Source: Parelaphostrongylus tenuis
Lineage: Eukaryota > Nematoda > Chromadorea > Rhabditida > Metastrongylidae
DNA length: 64,000 nucleotides
NCBI GenBank assembly: GCA_019055375.1
Contig: JAHQIW010007103.1
Coordinates: forward strand, 62,001-126,000
Direction of reading: 5' to 3'
A program made the position numbers and the translations under genes. Under the pieces are notes generated by a model. The model had not been told where the DNA came from and ran no database searches. It saw only the letters and a list, made by a program, of their open reading frames with translations. Numbering within the stretch: the first letter of the stretch is position 1; the number at the start of each line of letters is the position of its first letter. This document shows, one piece after another, positions 36,091 through 48,069 of this stretch.

Positions 36091-37799
36091 AGAAAGACCG
36101 CTTCACTGCAATTTAGCAGGGAAATTAGGACTGAGCTCATATGCGCAAGCAACTGTTTTTCTTTACTAAGCTACGGGTTGAGCAGGGGCAGGAAGAGGTA
36201 CCTGCGGCTTAAACACGGTGATCGACCGATTGCGCTGATGCGTTTGCACATGTGAAGTGCAGTTTTTGTTATATAATCAGTAAGTTTTTCTCCACTTCGG
36301 AAGAAGCTTTATATAAAATGAATTACTGTATACTAACAAAATTTCCTCTGCACGTCGTTCACATACGTTTCGTGCTCCCACAGAAGTAAGAGTAAAAGCA
36401 AGCGGCGGGTGTCGAGCATAACTTAATTTTGAATGTTACAGCGTTAAGAAGGGTCTTTTCAAAAAGGGTGCATATCACGCAGTAGTCAAAGATTTTTGCT
36501 TTCAAGTGATTCTAGTACTCTTACATAATTTTCTATTCCAACGAAAGTATTCGCTTTTTCACTTAACTCTGAATAACGAAAAAGAACCAAAAAAATGATA
36601 AATTGGCAACACGCACCTTGTGAGCGCTCCGTTCCTGGGTAATTTGGGTATTTCTGGTCACCTGAAACTGTTGAATACTCGTTTTCATCACTACTATTAC
36701 TACTACTAGAACCGTTCTTACTACTGCATTTTCATAATTACTTTTTATCACTGCTTCGCTTTCATTACTCATATCTTGTGGAGAGCACAGCAGCGACCAG
36801 GTTTCTTTGAGAGAACTGATCAGCGTACTTTTCCTGGGCTAGGCTGTTGTACGAAATTATCGTTAAAGTTGTCATAACATTTAATAAATATTAACCGGAT
36901 AATATAGCACAGTATGGAAGAAGACGATAGTAGTAGTTTGAATTGACCGGCTTCGCTTTCGACGAGGTATCTGTACAACAGACAGATCACTCGTTACCGG
37001 GTCAACCAATAAACTGGTCATAAATCCCTGACGCACTGATCTATTCACTTTCGTTCAGGGGGCTGCAACTAAAAGCATGTGGTGCCCATGTGTACATAAC
37101 GATACTCTTAGAGTTTTGGTGAAGGAAAACTGTAAGATTATGCTATTCACCGAAATCATGGTGCTTTGATGGATCTTGGACGTGATCAGAAGTGTATTAT
37201 GGCACGAATCTTATGCTTCCTCGGGGAAAGCCCGACAAATTACTTGAAGCCAATAAACTGTATTTAGAGAGCCCGTACGCAACAACTCCAAGGTGGCCAT
37301 CAGACTGGCTACCTATCTCTCATAAAGTATCCAAGCGTCACCGTATAACTGAGCACATGGGTTTACTAGCATAAATGACGTAAAAGCCGTTCTGACGGCA
37401 CTCCTCGGTTGGAACAGCTCCGATAAGAATAGAAACTTTTATTTTCCATTGTTTGTAGCAATATTCCACAATGAACAGCCTATTCTCGAGATCACATCTA
37501 TTCTCAGGATATTTTTGCGAATTGGTGCATAGTTTGCTCCAGCACTTTTTCGTCTCGGACAGGCACATTCAAAGGAGTATTTTTTGCTGGAAAAACCTTT
37601 TCGACTCCCTTCAACCAATCAGATGCTTAAATCTCGTAAAATCCAAAAGCATAATTTGGTTTTTTTCTGTTAGACGGCAACAAATGTATATTCTTCTGCA
37701 TTTGCTGGGAAAGAAGTTCTCCTAGGAGCGTTAGCAATCATTGGAAAGCTCGAATCTCTGGTTAGGGCCAAACATGGATGATTTTAAAACACAATTTAT
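36091..37799. other. No recognisable gene
   Basis: Mixed AT-rich DNA. 36395-36520 has the CAGCGTTaAGAAGGGTCTTTTC-type repeat module. 36940-37380 is slightly richer in GC, with a 60-codon plus frame (37192-37374), but it has no splice context or recognised domain. Confidence 0.3.
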
Positions 37800-38560
37800 T
37801 TTATGACACAGTAAAATCTGAATAAAATCATGTTTTACACCCACTGCGTGCCTTCATTTTCATCACGCGTATAATCGCAGGAAGCAGGGAAAACATGTGA
37901 GCGTGTAGAGGAAATTTCGCACTATCTGAGTCGATCGTTTTATCTGGAGTTTCTTTGAAAGCGGAGAACAAAATCTCCAATTGAACAACAAGTAGCATCC
38001 CACATCTCTAAGAATTCAGGCCATCGATCGATCGCCCCTCCCCTGAACGCGTAGACTAACAGGAAATCAATCTCGCCAACTATGTTAGGCTCTACTTTGT
38101 TTCTTCTGCAGCACTGTAATGAAACGGTTTTTTCAGAAATTAATGCGTTTGAAGCGTTGGAATCATTGGAACGTACGCTATTGAATGATTATTAATAGTC
38201 CAAAAAAAAGGCTTTGTCCTGAGACGTTTGATGTACAGATCTTTTCTTTTTGTACAGCGCCATAGAAGAAGCCTTTCGAAGAAGCAAAATATCTTTGAGT
38301 TCTTCGAGACATATGGTATCGAAAGAGTAATGGCAGTGTAAGAGAGAAGTTTGTCCAGAAATATAAGCGAGATAAGAAAAACGCGTGGTAGTGCGAAAGA
38401 TAATTTTATTTTGGATTTTACAGCGACATAAAAGAGTGCTTTGAAAAACCGATCACGTATGGCTCTAGCCAGAGATTTGAGCACTTGAATGATATCTAGC
38501 ACTTTTGTGAAAAAATCTTGTCCAGCGAATGAAGATGGATATTCATTTGCAGCCATCTAA
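37800..38560. repeat. Dispersed repeat R8, copy 2
   Basis: Aligns with 6780-7480: TCGATCGTTTTATCTGGAGT, GCTATTGAATGATTATTAAT, GAAGAAGCAAAATATCTTTG, AATATAAGCGAGATAAG and TTTGAAAAACCGATCACG. The minus-strand 138-codon frame at 38140-38556 lies inside this repeat and is not kept in the other copy. Confidence 0.6.
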
Positions 38561-39302
38561 TTGAAAAATGCTCATAATTCACTTTGGAGAGGTTTTTAAA
38601 AGCGATGCAACAGGATTATAATATTTCATACGCTTCGCGCTTTATTGCGTTTATACCTCGCAACACGTAGCTATTTTGTTGAACTATCAATAATCATTCA
38701 TTAGCGTAAATTTCGTATATTTCAAAGTTCATTCTTTTTCTAAAAAACTTTCTTACGGCACTGCAGCAGAGAAGTTAGATTTGTGCTTCATACACGCGTA
38801 TTTCTCGCGGCCAAACCCCTTCCCTTAGACAATTAGTAGTCATTCAATAGCGTATATTTTGTCAATCAAACACTCTACTTGTTTTTTGAAAAAAAAAACT
38901 TCCTCTCTGTACTGTAGCAGATAAGATAATATTGAGCTTCAAACACGCCACGCATTGCTTGTCGGAAAAGGTATGTGGGTGGTTGTGGATGGAAGCGCAA
39001 TCTATACTGCGCCAGACGCGACTCACATGTGGAATGTATTTCTTGTTGAGTTCAAGATTTTTCTTGCCTTTGGAAGAAGTATTTCATAAATTACATGGCT
39101 CTGATACTCTAAGATTTACTCTACTCGTTCATATGCTTCTCATGCATAGAATTGGGCATAGGCCTAGGTTCAGTAGCTTATTTGTTTAGCGAGATGAAAT
39201 GAAAATAGAAAATCTGCGCCACAAAGTGATAGAAGAAAGTTTCCTATACAGTACTAATGCAAAAACAAACTAATATTTTCACGAAGCGGCTGAAAGTTTC
39301 AA
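38561..39302. other. Degenerate repeat modules
   Basis: Two successive units, near 38640-38800 and 38820-38940, each carry CAATAATCATTCATTAGCG- or TAGTCATTCAATAGCGT-like sequence followed by (A)n CTTTCTTACGGCACTGCAGCA-type blocks, as in other composite-repeat pieces. No gene was recognised. Confidence 0.35.
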
Positions 39303-40065
39303 ATGCTAGGGGTCCATCCAAATTTTCGAATCTGATCCAAAATTTTCCGACAGAAACAAATTTCTTTCACCTGTATTGCGCATCGCTCGTGGGCAGAACT
39401 ACGGCGTATGAATGGCTTACAAAGTTTCTCAATGGAGATACTCATTTGATCGGTCGACAAAGATCCGGAAAACCGCGTCAAATTGATCGAGAAGCAATCA
39501 TTGAAGCGACTGAAGGCGAAATCGATTTGCGCCAAAAGCAATGTTGATCATTTTCTGGGACCGAAGTGAGCCGACTCATTGGGACATGTTGCAAAACGGT
39601 CAGCCCATCAACGCTAAGCGATACTGTCAGCAACTGAAACGTTGCAATCAAGCAACTCCACGTCAACCGCCATCGCAAGTCATTTTGCTCTAAGACAATG
39701 CGAAGCGACACGCTGCCTGGAAAACAAGGAAGAAGTTGACCAATTTGGGCTGGAAGCACTTGGATCATCAGCCGTATTTGCCGGATCTGTTTCCGTCCGA
39801 TTTCCATCTATTCAGATCATTGAAGCACTAGATGGATAAGAAGAAATTTCGAGACAACAGTCATTCGCGACGAAAATTGACTGGTTGGTGTGCATCGGAG
39901 AAGGATGAGTTTTATGAGCGCGGAATTAATTTGTTGCCGTAGCATTGGCAGAATTGCAGCCAGGCAGACGGAGAATACTTAAACCAATGTTATTTGATAC
40001 TTTCGATTACTAAGAAAAATAAATTTTTGAATTTTTGAATCAAGTTCTGAAACCGAGTTGGAGAC
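39303..40065 (+). mobile_element. mariner transposon, internally deleted
   Basis: The N-terminal part (39378-39540) reads GRTTAYEWLTKFLNGD then HLIGRQRSGKPRQIDREAII, the mariner helix-turn-helix and linker. The frame then jumps to the C-terminal part (39665-39990): DNAKRHAAWKTRKKLTNLGW, YLPDLFPSDFHLFRSLKH, a stop, MDKKKFRDN and EFYERGINLLP. DNAKRHAA and PDLFPSD correspond to the second and third catalytic acidic positions of the DD34D triad. The middle, with the first Asp, is deleted and frames shift. Weakly inverted ends (TAGGGGTCCATCC and TTAGGTCTCCAAC on the opposite strand) suggest the element's limits. Confidence 0.82.
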
Positions 40066-40744
40066 CTAATAAATAGCAGGCATCCGCGCGATGCCGTACG
40101 ACGCGTGTGACCACAGTTTTTCTCCTCTTACCACAGCAATGCTAAAAGCGTCTCTAGAAATCAAGCAGATATTTGGATTGCCCGAGACCGACGTTATCGA
40201 ACGAGTGAAAGTAGTACAAAAGAAGAGCATTGCCGTGCGAAGGATACGCGCGATAACGCGCAATGCGTGTGAAACACAATTCTATTTTCCCTGCTACACC
40301 GCGGTAAGGAAGACTCCCTGGAAGACGACTATTTTCTTTCTGAAATACATAAAATTTAATTTATCTATTTGTCACAATTTAGAGAAAGAGCCTATCCAGC
40401 AAAATCTATATTTTAGATGCGATAATGCGCAACGCCTGTGAACCTTACTTATATTTAAAGTGCTAAAGAGTTCCAAGGAAGCCTTTCTAGAAAAGGTATA
40501 TTCTTGGAATCAGAGATCTAAGCTCTAGGATAATCACACACAGTTCAACGGAAAGTCTTTGCTGAGCAGAAAAGGTCACTTGAAATGCGTCGGTTCGACA
40601 TTAGAAAAGTACCTTCGCTCCTATATTATCTGAATAGTACACCTTCTTCGCAACCATTCTCCTACGCTTTGGAAAAAAGAACCATTTTCTCTTAATCCCA
40701 GACCTCTGTTGAATTGATTGTTTGAATAGACCGACTTCAATGCT
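40066..40744. other. No firm gene
   Basis: A 40091-40441 plus frame (MPYDACDHSFSPL, EIKQIFGLPETDVIERVK) begins just after the mariner end but runs into the ubiquitous repeat block GCGCAATGCGTGTGAAACAC at 40256. It has no recognised domain. A short perfect hairpin GGCATC-CGCGC-GATGCC lies at 40079-40095. Confidence 0.3.
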
Positions 40745-43700
40745 TTAGTTTTTAAAAAAGCCATCTTAGAGCACTATGGTAACGAAAAAAAGATCACGTT
40801 GCGCACCAGACGCGGATTTTTTTTTTGCTCATGTAGGGATATGGGCAGTCTCTTAACAGAATTGTAGTAATCATTTGAGAGTAATCCTGAAAAAAAGATT
40901 ACGTATCGTGCTTTAAAGCTCAATTTTCACAGCGTGTTTATTTGGGGATTTGATATGATAACAATAGTCTCGTCTAGGGAGCGGTAGGACGATGTTTCTT
41001 CGATAGTTCTAGAGTAAGCTTGAAATTTTCAACAAAATCAAGAAAATTATATTGAATCAATAGCGAAGATCATGTCCCTTCATGGTAACTTCGAAATCTG
41101 CGCGCAGTACATTTCGAAAGTCCGCGATGATTGTTGCGAAGTTGAAACCTAGTCTTATTTTCACTGCTTGAAAAATTTATAAGGTATTTTGAAATTACAG
41201 TTTTCAAGCTACCGAATGGTAAGTGAAACTTCGGGAAAAGGGCAGCAAGAAAGTCAACGAGTGGGAGAGTTAACTTTACTCCTACTCCTACAACGCATAC
41301 AAGGCTTCTTTTCAAGAAAACATGTTCTCGACATTTCAAATTCAAACTCTTGCATAACTACTAAAAGTTCAAAAAGGCTAGAAGGCTTTGTCTTCAAAGG
41401 GTTAAGCAAGAGGCTATTTCAAAATAATAAGATGCCATTAACCATTAACTTTAATTTCTCATAACAAAAAAAATTAATAAAGTATACCATCAGTTCGACA
41501 ACTATCCAGCGTGGTACAATGATCTTCCCAGTAGCCTTGTTAGAACGCTCGCTTGGTGGGGAGAGCAACTCTTCCTATAGCTTCCTGACGTAGCCCTTCA
41601 TTGGTCCGCAGCTTGTCGTCTCAAACTTTAGCTTTCAATCTTGCCAGTGACATAACGACAGCACCCTTTGAAACATCCCAAAAGATGAAAAAAAAAATTG
41701 GCTTCCTTTTAGATAAGGCAATCATAGTCAAAAACGACACCTGTTAAATATGGTTAAGAAAAGAGCAACAGAACACATTTCTTTGAAGATACACATTTTT
41801 ACAGTGCGGAAGAATGTCTGCCATCCTTTCAAGTACATATGACAATTTGGAACGCAGTGCCAAAAAAGCCCACAGCTTTTCGTGGGTCATCGCAGAAACT
41901 GCTCTCAGTGCAAGAAAAGAATCATTTTCATCAAACATTTAATCTGTCACACCTCATAGTAAAATTCGGCATTGCCAGATAGCTATTTCCTTTGATACGC
42001 TTTACCTTTCAACTTGGTACCTGATAGCTTACGACTACGCATTTAGGGTTTTCATATCCACAACACCTTAGAATACCCCTTACCACAAAGGATCAAGTAA
42101 TCAGTTATATTATCTATTAAAACATGAAAGCCTAGCCAGAGAATCTCACAGTATTACAACGTTTTCGCCTACGAGCATCTACCACTTGCAAGTCAAAAGC
42201 AGTCGAACAGACTAGCAAGATTAGCTGAGATTTTGGCGCAGCAGTCTAACGTGAAGGGTGCCGTGGCCGAGTGCTTGTGATGCTCGTCGCGGGGCGCGTG
42301 GGCCCAAAACCCATCGCCCAACACACGTTGGCAATTAACAACGAACGCCCTATGGAACACCAGCTACGCTATCCTCAAGATTGCTAGGACACTCGCTCAA
42401 TCAGTATTTGACGGTGTTCAAGAAGAAGAGGAAAAATCAGTTAGAATGCTAGAACTAGTGGTGTCCGCACAGTGAGAAGAAAACACTATGAAGAAGGATT
42501 AAAAAGGAATATAAGAAGAGAAGTATCAACGTTACAAAACTGAACGACAAATGAAGTGAAAGAATGGAACGGTGCGACTGAAATACCTTGATATCCTTTC
42601 GCGGGAGTGACAGTGCTCATTCCTATCTCAGAAGGACATGGCGCGGTGGCTGTCGTGGCAACTGCTGGCGGATGAATGAATGAAGAAATCGATCACGCTC
42701 GCCAGATGGCATCCTTGAGTGGGCGGAGTTAATAAGCTAAAGAAGATTAGAGACAGTGGCTCGAGAGGAGGGTTAGGACGTGTGCGGGGCAACCTCACAT
42801 GTTCGTATACATGTTTTGTCCGTGTTGAATCAATAATGTTTCGTGAAACTTACAAATGATGCTAATTCCGTAGCGCAGCAAGTGATATTGAGTAAGAGAT
42901 ATGTTATATAGAAAGCCTGAGAGAGATATGACAATAACGAAGATATGGATGAACGACAAGGTAGGGAAAGCCGCTGAAGAAGAAGTGAAACTAATTAACT
43001 CTTCTGTCAAGATGAATCACTCCCTAACAATAGTTCTGGAAGCGCATTCACTTGCCGTCCTGAAATCTATGGATTCGAGATTGCTCACAGACTGCGCAGA
43101 ATCTCACAGTACGGATGTTATCCTACCCCAGTTTGGCTGTATGGGAAAAACATGTTCTTCGTTTATTTCACAGTTTGGATAATCATTTGATAGCTCAAAT
43201 CTCAAAAATTTCTAAAATGCATTTGGTTTATGAATTGACATTTTTGGGGCGCAGTATCAGCAAGAATAAAAATTGCTTTTCTTTAGAACATTATTCGCTG
43301 TGCAAAGCTTTACCTTCAGACTTTTAGTAACCATTCGATAGTTGAAATTTCTACAATTCTAACAATGCAGCTGCTTTTCGAAAAAAAAATCATCAGTGTG
43401 TTGTAACGATTAAAAGAAAATTGAGCCACGCAATTTAGGCACCGGAAAAAGAGCGGTGGCTTATAGGCGATGTTGCGAAATCCTACTAACATTCTTACAA
43501 AGCGCGCTGGTCTGCTGCTAATGTCATGTTGCGCGGAACTTAACTTTCGCGTGATAGAGCGCACTAAAAAGTCCTTCTCAATAAAAAATGCATCAATGGA
43601 ATTGTCGCGTTTCGAGCTATCAAATTGTTACAATGGTCCGAAAGAAAAGCTTTGTTCAGAGAGAAATGTTTGAATGAGGAACATAATTTATTTTTTTTGT

Positions 43701-44900
43701 TACAGAGCAATAATAAAGCTATTAAGAAAATAAATTGTTGAGAACTAAGCTGCCAGATAATTGTTCTGACTTTGAAAAAAAAATCAAAGGGCTCGTTTTA
43801 TTGAGGGATCAAAGGAAGGTGCGGATAACGAAAATGATCCATATTTGCAAAGCTCAATCATATGCTGGCTGTTGCGGCATGATAAAAGTTTTTTCGAAAA
43901 AACTATGTCATTGAGCTATAAAATGGTTGTCGAAAGTGTGAAGGAAAAGTTTTGTTCAGCGAAAAATATCTGAATAAGAAGTATAATATTATTCTTTATG
44001 TTACAGCGTTTGAGAGAAGCCATATTAGACAAAAGTGCATTTTTAGATTTTCCAGGATGTAAGCTATCTAATGACTACTCAAACTTTGAAAACCAATCCA
44101 AAACTACGTCCTTCTCAAAGATGATCTGGGGCGCACAACGGAAATGATCCTCAGATTTTAACTATCTGAGTAGCTTATCTGAAAAAACATTCTATCAAAA
44201 ACACATGTTTTTGACCAGTTCTTTGAAAACCTGCCGTTTTTATCTCTCGTGTATTTTATTATTTAGTCACATCACCAACGCAAAGTTAATATAAAGTGAT
44301 AAATGTATATGCTTGAGAATAGAAAAACCGCGATATGTAAATAGGACTATGCATGCGCTGCTTGAAAGTTCAACTTTTATGTTTCCATCTACTGATTTTT
44401 TATGTGGACGGAAAGTCGCCTACCAATTTCATCGATTCATGTCTTCACATAACTTAGAAAACAATGTACACTACATCTGGCGTCATGCAGTCGCTTTCTG
44501 CTTTTCGAATTGCTTCTGTGTGATTTATGTGTTAAACGGCCGTACAGGAAGTTGTGAAGGCGTGCAGCACTGTGACTAAGAGTGTTCCGCTATGCACACA
44601 TGGTTGTTCGTTTGGTACCGTGACCAAAAATCAGTGAGTCCTCCTTTTATCCGAAGTCGATAAATTCGTCGAGGGGAACATTAACTCTGTCCATCCGATA
44701 ACTTCCGGTGACTATATTCAGTGCATTACGTGCTTACTAAACCGCTCCCATCGAAGGTTGACTGCTGACCGCTCAGATTATCTATATCAGGAAAAGAGTG
44801 GTAGCAATTCGATGGCTTTGAAGAATGAGGGTAGCGCGCTGCCCCGGTGCAAGTGAAATGGATGTTCAGCTCCCACCTGAAACCTGGCTTAGCTTATCAC
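40745..44900. repeat. Large composite repeat, copy 2
   Basis: About 4.1 kb, collinear with 31480-34490 and about 9.3 kb downstream of it in the same orientation. The modules in order are GGAGCGGTAGGACG block (40980), R4 (41488-42120), tRNA-like head (42256-42335), AAGAAGAAGAGG block (42420), GGGCGGAGTTAATAAGC block (42720), CAGCAAGTGATATTGAGTAA (42878) and R5 (44280-44880). An extra ~0.9 kb of A-rich degenerate modules between 43180 and 44150 explains the greater length. Confidence 0.7.
42256..42335 (+). repeat. tRNA-Leu/Ser-like head (family C)
   Basis: GGTGCCGTGGCCGAGTGCTT matches the 5' half of a class II tRNA. The 3' half is decayed and lacks a clear B box. It occupies the same place in the composite repeat as 32868-32945. 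Confidence 0.5.
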
Positions 44901-45670
44901 TCAGCATTTCAGATACATTTGTGTTCGTCGCAATGTTTGAACGTAATAGTCATAGTCATATGGAGAAGCGTACAATGTACTTCTTTACTACTTACTCATA
45001 AAACCAAAAATCAATCATTCCATCCTATCACAGTCGTTCCATGGCATCTATACGAGGAGGAAATACACTCATTTGGTATATGTGACACAGTCCACTTACT
45101 CCAGAAAATCATTGAAGACTTATTGGATGCTACTTAAATTGTACGGACTGGCAAGTCGGCAAATCAGAATGGATTTTTGACGACTTCGGTCCGCGCGAAG
45201 TTGCCGTTCCACATGAATCACAGTACGTTCGGATAAAGACGTTTGCAAGGTGCGACAATGGGCACGTCCTTGCTCACAATGTGCATTTTATTGTCTTAGA
45301 ACCAAAATTTGCGATTGCATGAAAATTATTCGTGTTGGAGCAAATTTACTGAGGTTGATCAGGATAGCGTAATGTGGGTGGGTCATTTTTCTTGATTGTA
45401 GTAAATCTCGATTAAACTAAATATGCGTCGTTTTCACTTTCTTATGGCGTCTAACGCGCACTATCCTCCCTGCCAGAACAAATCTTAATCATTTTATCTT
45501 TCACTCTGGGAGAGAAGTCTTATTTTATACTTGTTCCGTGAAACAATTATAAATATTTGTTATTGTGAGAAATGTCAATAACACATGCAAAAGAACATCA
45601 TGTACTATTGACTTATACCAGTTTAAAGCTTTTTTCTTGCACGTCAATAGCCATAACACTCTTTTAATAG

Positions 45671-46082
45671 AGTTCATCTCTACTCTGACTGAAGGCGTTG
45701 ATATGGCGCTCAAAAGTCATACAACTGATAGAACGATAGCAAGTGGGAATGTCATAGCAATATGGCGCAGGAAGGGGTATCCAGATGCATCAAAACGTAG
45801 GTGATTTGTAAGACTGGAGAGGTTGAGACTGAGGCTGTGCGTTTCCACGTTAGAGGTGGTCGAGTACGTCCAATTGACATCGACGATTTGAAGCGAATAA
45901 AAGACTCTACACCGTAAAGTAGTAATGGATTGATGGGAATTTTACTTCCTGTCTACTCCATTTCTACTGCAGGGTACAATGTGAAATATAGTCACAAGCG
46001 TGCTGAGACACCTATGGAACTCAAATTTGAGTTATATACAGACTATGAAAGCTTAAGATTGCTGTCCAACAGCGATTCATAA
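45671..46082 (+). CDS. Candidate 3-exon gene end, unrecognised protein
   Basis: Three segments join in phase. Exon 45671-45800 (after CTCTTTTAATAG) reads FISTLTEGVDMALKSHTTD, then TIASGNVIAIWRRKGYPDAS, and ends AG|GTGATT. Exon 45854-45913 (after CCACGTTAG) reads GGRVRPIDIDDLKRIKDST and ends ACC|GTAAAG. Exon 45992-46082 reads HKRAETPMELKFELYTDYES and ends SNSDS with TAA. A stronger acceptor, TTCTACTGCAG at 45973, would shift the phase. An overlapping frame 46068-46195 (NEYMEIRQDVYRMDQKNRGE) is also coding-like, so a decayed gene is possible. Family and start unknown. Confidence 0.35.
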
Positions 46083-46195
46083 TTCAGTGAGCAATGAATA
46101 CATGGAAATTCGACAGGACGTGTACCGGATGGACCAAAAGAATCGTGGCGAGATAGCCGTCAAAATGAACGATCTGCGCACCTTCCACATAAGAT

Positions 46196-47012
46196 AGCAA
46201 TCATCAATAGAACGGATTTTAGGAACAATGTAAAAGCCGATTCTTTGCGCTAATTGGACATGTTCAACAGAAAGTTGTAGCGGGCATGAGACTCCTTAAT
46301 ATTTCCTAAATTCGAATCTTCCGAATCTGCTTCGATGCTAATAATGACATCGTTTCACTTAGTTGAAGTAATCTACTAAGTTGTTTTTACTCTTTAAAAC
46401 GCCAGCACCAAAGTTATACTATCGCAGGAGATCGATAATTTGGTACAAAAGCTTCAGCGCACATATCCGAACATATCCAACATACAACAACACAAACGGT
46501 GCAATTCCCTTTGATGGTGAGTGATAAACATACAGCGAAGCAGAGTACCGAAATAATAAAGGTAATCACTCATCGCATTGATCAAACTTCTCCATAATCA
46601 CTAGAAATTTTCCTTAATCATTATTATAACAGCGGATGCTGAATTTAGCAACTAAAGAACAGTAAAAATTATCTTCTAAAAGACGACCAACTAATAGATT
46701 GTTTGAATTTTGAGTTACCGATGCGAGTATATGTATATTGTTGGTATATGTGTTAATATAATTTGTACATTTATTCATAATGACCGCCGTTATAGAACTG
46801 TGCAAGTCCTAGTACTTATTTCATTCGATTCTCGTTACTGCATTTGAGGTCCCAACGCTCTTCGAAGATTTCGAGTACTGTTTCGTCCTGAGTGTCGTGG
46901 AATGCTCGTAAGAACGGATCTTCTTGTAGTCTTGAGAATAGTTAGAAGGAATTTTCTCATTGTTGCGAGAGATCATTAGAGTGGTTCGAACCAGTATGTT
47001 ATTTTCTGATGA
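46196..47012. other. No recognisable gene
   Basis: AT-rich intergenic or intronic DNA with no recognised exon or repeat. Confidence 0.35.
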
Positions 47013-47384
47013 CCTGCTTCATTAACCACTCATTTTATATCAAATCCTTATGACCCATCTTCTCCCCTACTGCTTGGATTCCAGCGCTTATTCCACCCTG
47101 TTCCTTCTCTGAATCCATCATACACTAAGCTCTTCGAATTTCTTTCAAGTGTAGTTACATCCGCTTGTAGGATTTTTGTCTTATTCATGACGGCAGATGT
47201 TGATCGAATCAGTTCTCTTTGGAAAACTCAGATAGCTCCGCTAAAGCATTCGCATGTGGATTGGAGGAAGCGAACCTATCCCGTACAAGCCTACCATCTA
47301 CTTCCCAACCTCGGAAGGATAGGAGGGCCGATGAGCGCTCCGCATAAAGCACGTGCTCGTGATGATTGGCATCATAATTACTGA
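47013..47384 (+). CDS. Candidate exon or small gene, unrecognised protein
   Basis: The frame is open for 123 codons between TGA at 47010 and TGA at 47382. The C-terminal half is strongly coding-like: TADVDRISSLWKTQIAPLKH, VDWRKRTYPVQAYHLLPNLG and APHKARARDDWHHNY. An ATG at 47187 would give 65 residues; acceptors at 47084 (TTGGATTCCAG) or 47170 could instead start a terminal exon. The composition, rich in Arg, His and Pro, differs from nearby random frames. I do not recognise the family, and no partner exon was joined with confidence. Confidence 0.35.
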   Translation, partial: PASLTTHFISNPYDPSSPLLLGFQRLFHPVPSLNPSYTKLFEFLSSVVTSACRIFVLFMTADVDRISSLWKTQIAPLKHSHVDWRKRTYPVQAYHLLPNLGRIGGPMSAPHKARARDDWHHNY

Positions 47385-47538
47385 TCTACCTGAACCATTG
47401 TGTTTGCAATACCGCTCCATCATTCACTGTTTTCGTATTACGGTTTCTTTTGGATAGTGGCTAAGTTTGGAAACTAGTAATAAACATAGTAATTTTTTGT
47501 ATATACCTGAGAGAATTTGAGTAGTGAGCAAAAGGACG

Positions 47539-47609
47539 GTCTCGGGCATGGATCGATCCCCTTCCATCCATGCCGGAGACGCGTGCTACTACCACTACAC
47601 CGCCGAGGC
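47539..47609 (-). repeat. tRNA-like core, glycine-type subfamily
   Basis: The minus strand reads from GCCTCGGCGGTGTAGTGGTA (A box as in tRNA-Gly) to a B box GGATCGATCC. Inverted repeats lie outside: GAATGAGTGGTGGAGCAAA and TTTTGCTCACTACTC. The family leader follows at 47625-47690 (AACCTGTTAAAGGTTGGTGG on the minus strand). It is a repeat copy, not a functional tRNA. Confidence 0.65.
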
Positions 47610-47830
47610 ACATTTGCTCCACCACTCATTCTTCAGCATCTCTATGTTAGCTGTCAGCCACCAACCTTTAACAGGTTTGGTCGGGTATGCGACTTCTCTT
47701 TATAATCCCAGCCGAGCTGACAGCCATTGTAAGAACTAATATTCGAAATTTCCATCATTTTTGCTGCATTTTTGCAGTGTTATGATGTTTCGTATATACC
47801 TAAGAGAATTTAGTGGTGAGCAGAAAAAAA

Positions 47831-47904
47831 GCCTCAGGCAGGAATCGATCTCGCGTGTTATCCATAGCGGGGACGCGTGCTACTACCACTACATGCACCG
47901 AAGC
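47831..47904 (-). repeat. tRNA-like core, glycine-type subfamily
   Basis: Second minus-strand copy, 220 bp from the previous one. It has GTAGTGGTAGTAGCACGCG as A box and GAGATCGATTCCTGCC as B box, flanked by GAATGAGTGGTAGTGCGAA and TTCTGCTCACCACTAAATTC on the minus strand. The leader has been lost. Confidence 0.6.
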
Positions 47905-48069
47905 ACATTCGCACTACCACTCATTCTTATCATCTCCAACAGAGTGATGTTATATTGGTGTAACTACGTTCCGCATGAAGCTGTATAATGATATTTTGAT
48001 ATAACGACTTACTGATAGCCGATGATAAATATATTTCATTTTTATGCTTTGAAGTTAGGTTCAGTTATA

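Noticed and set aside
38140..38556. 138-codon minus-strand open frame
   Set aside because: It lies in repeat R8, and the other copy (6780-7480) does not keep the frame.
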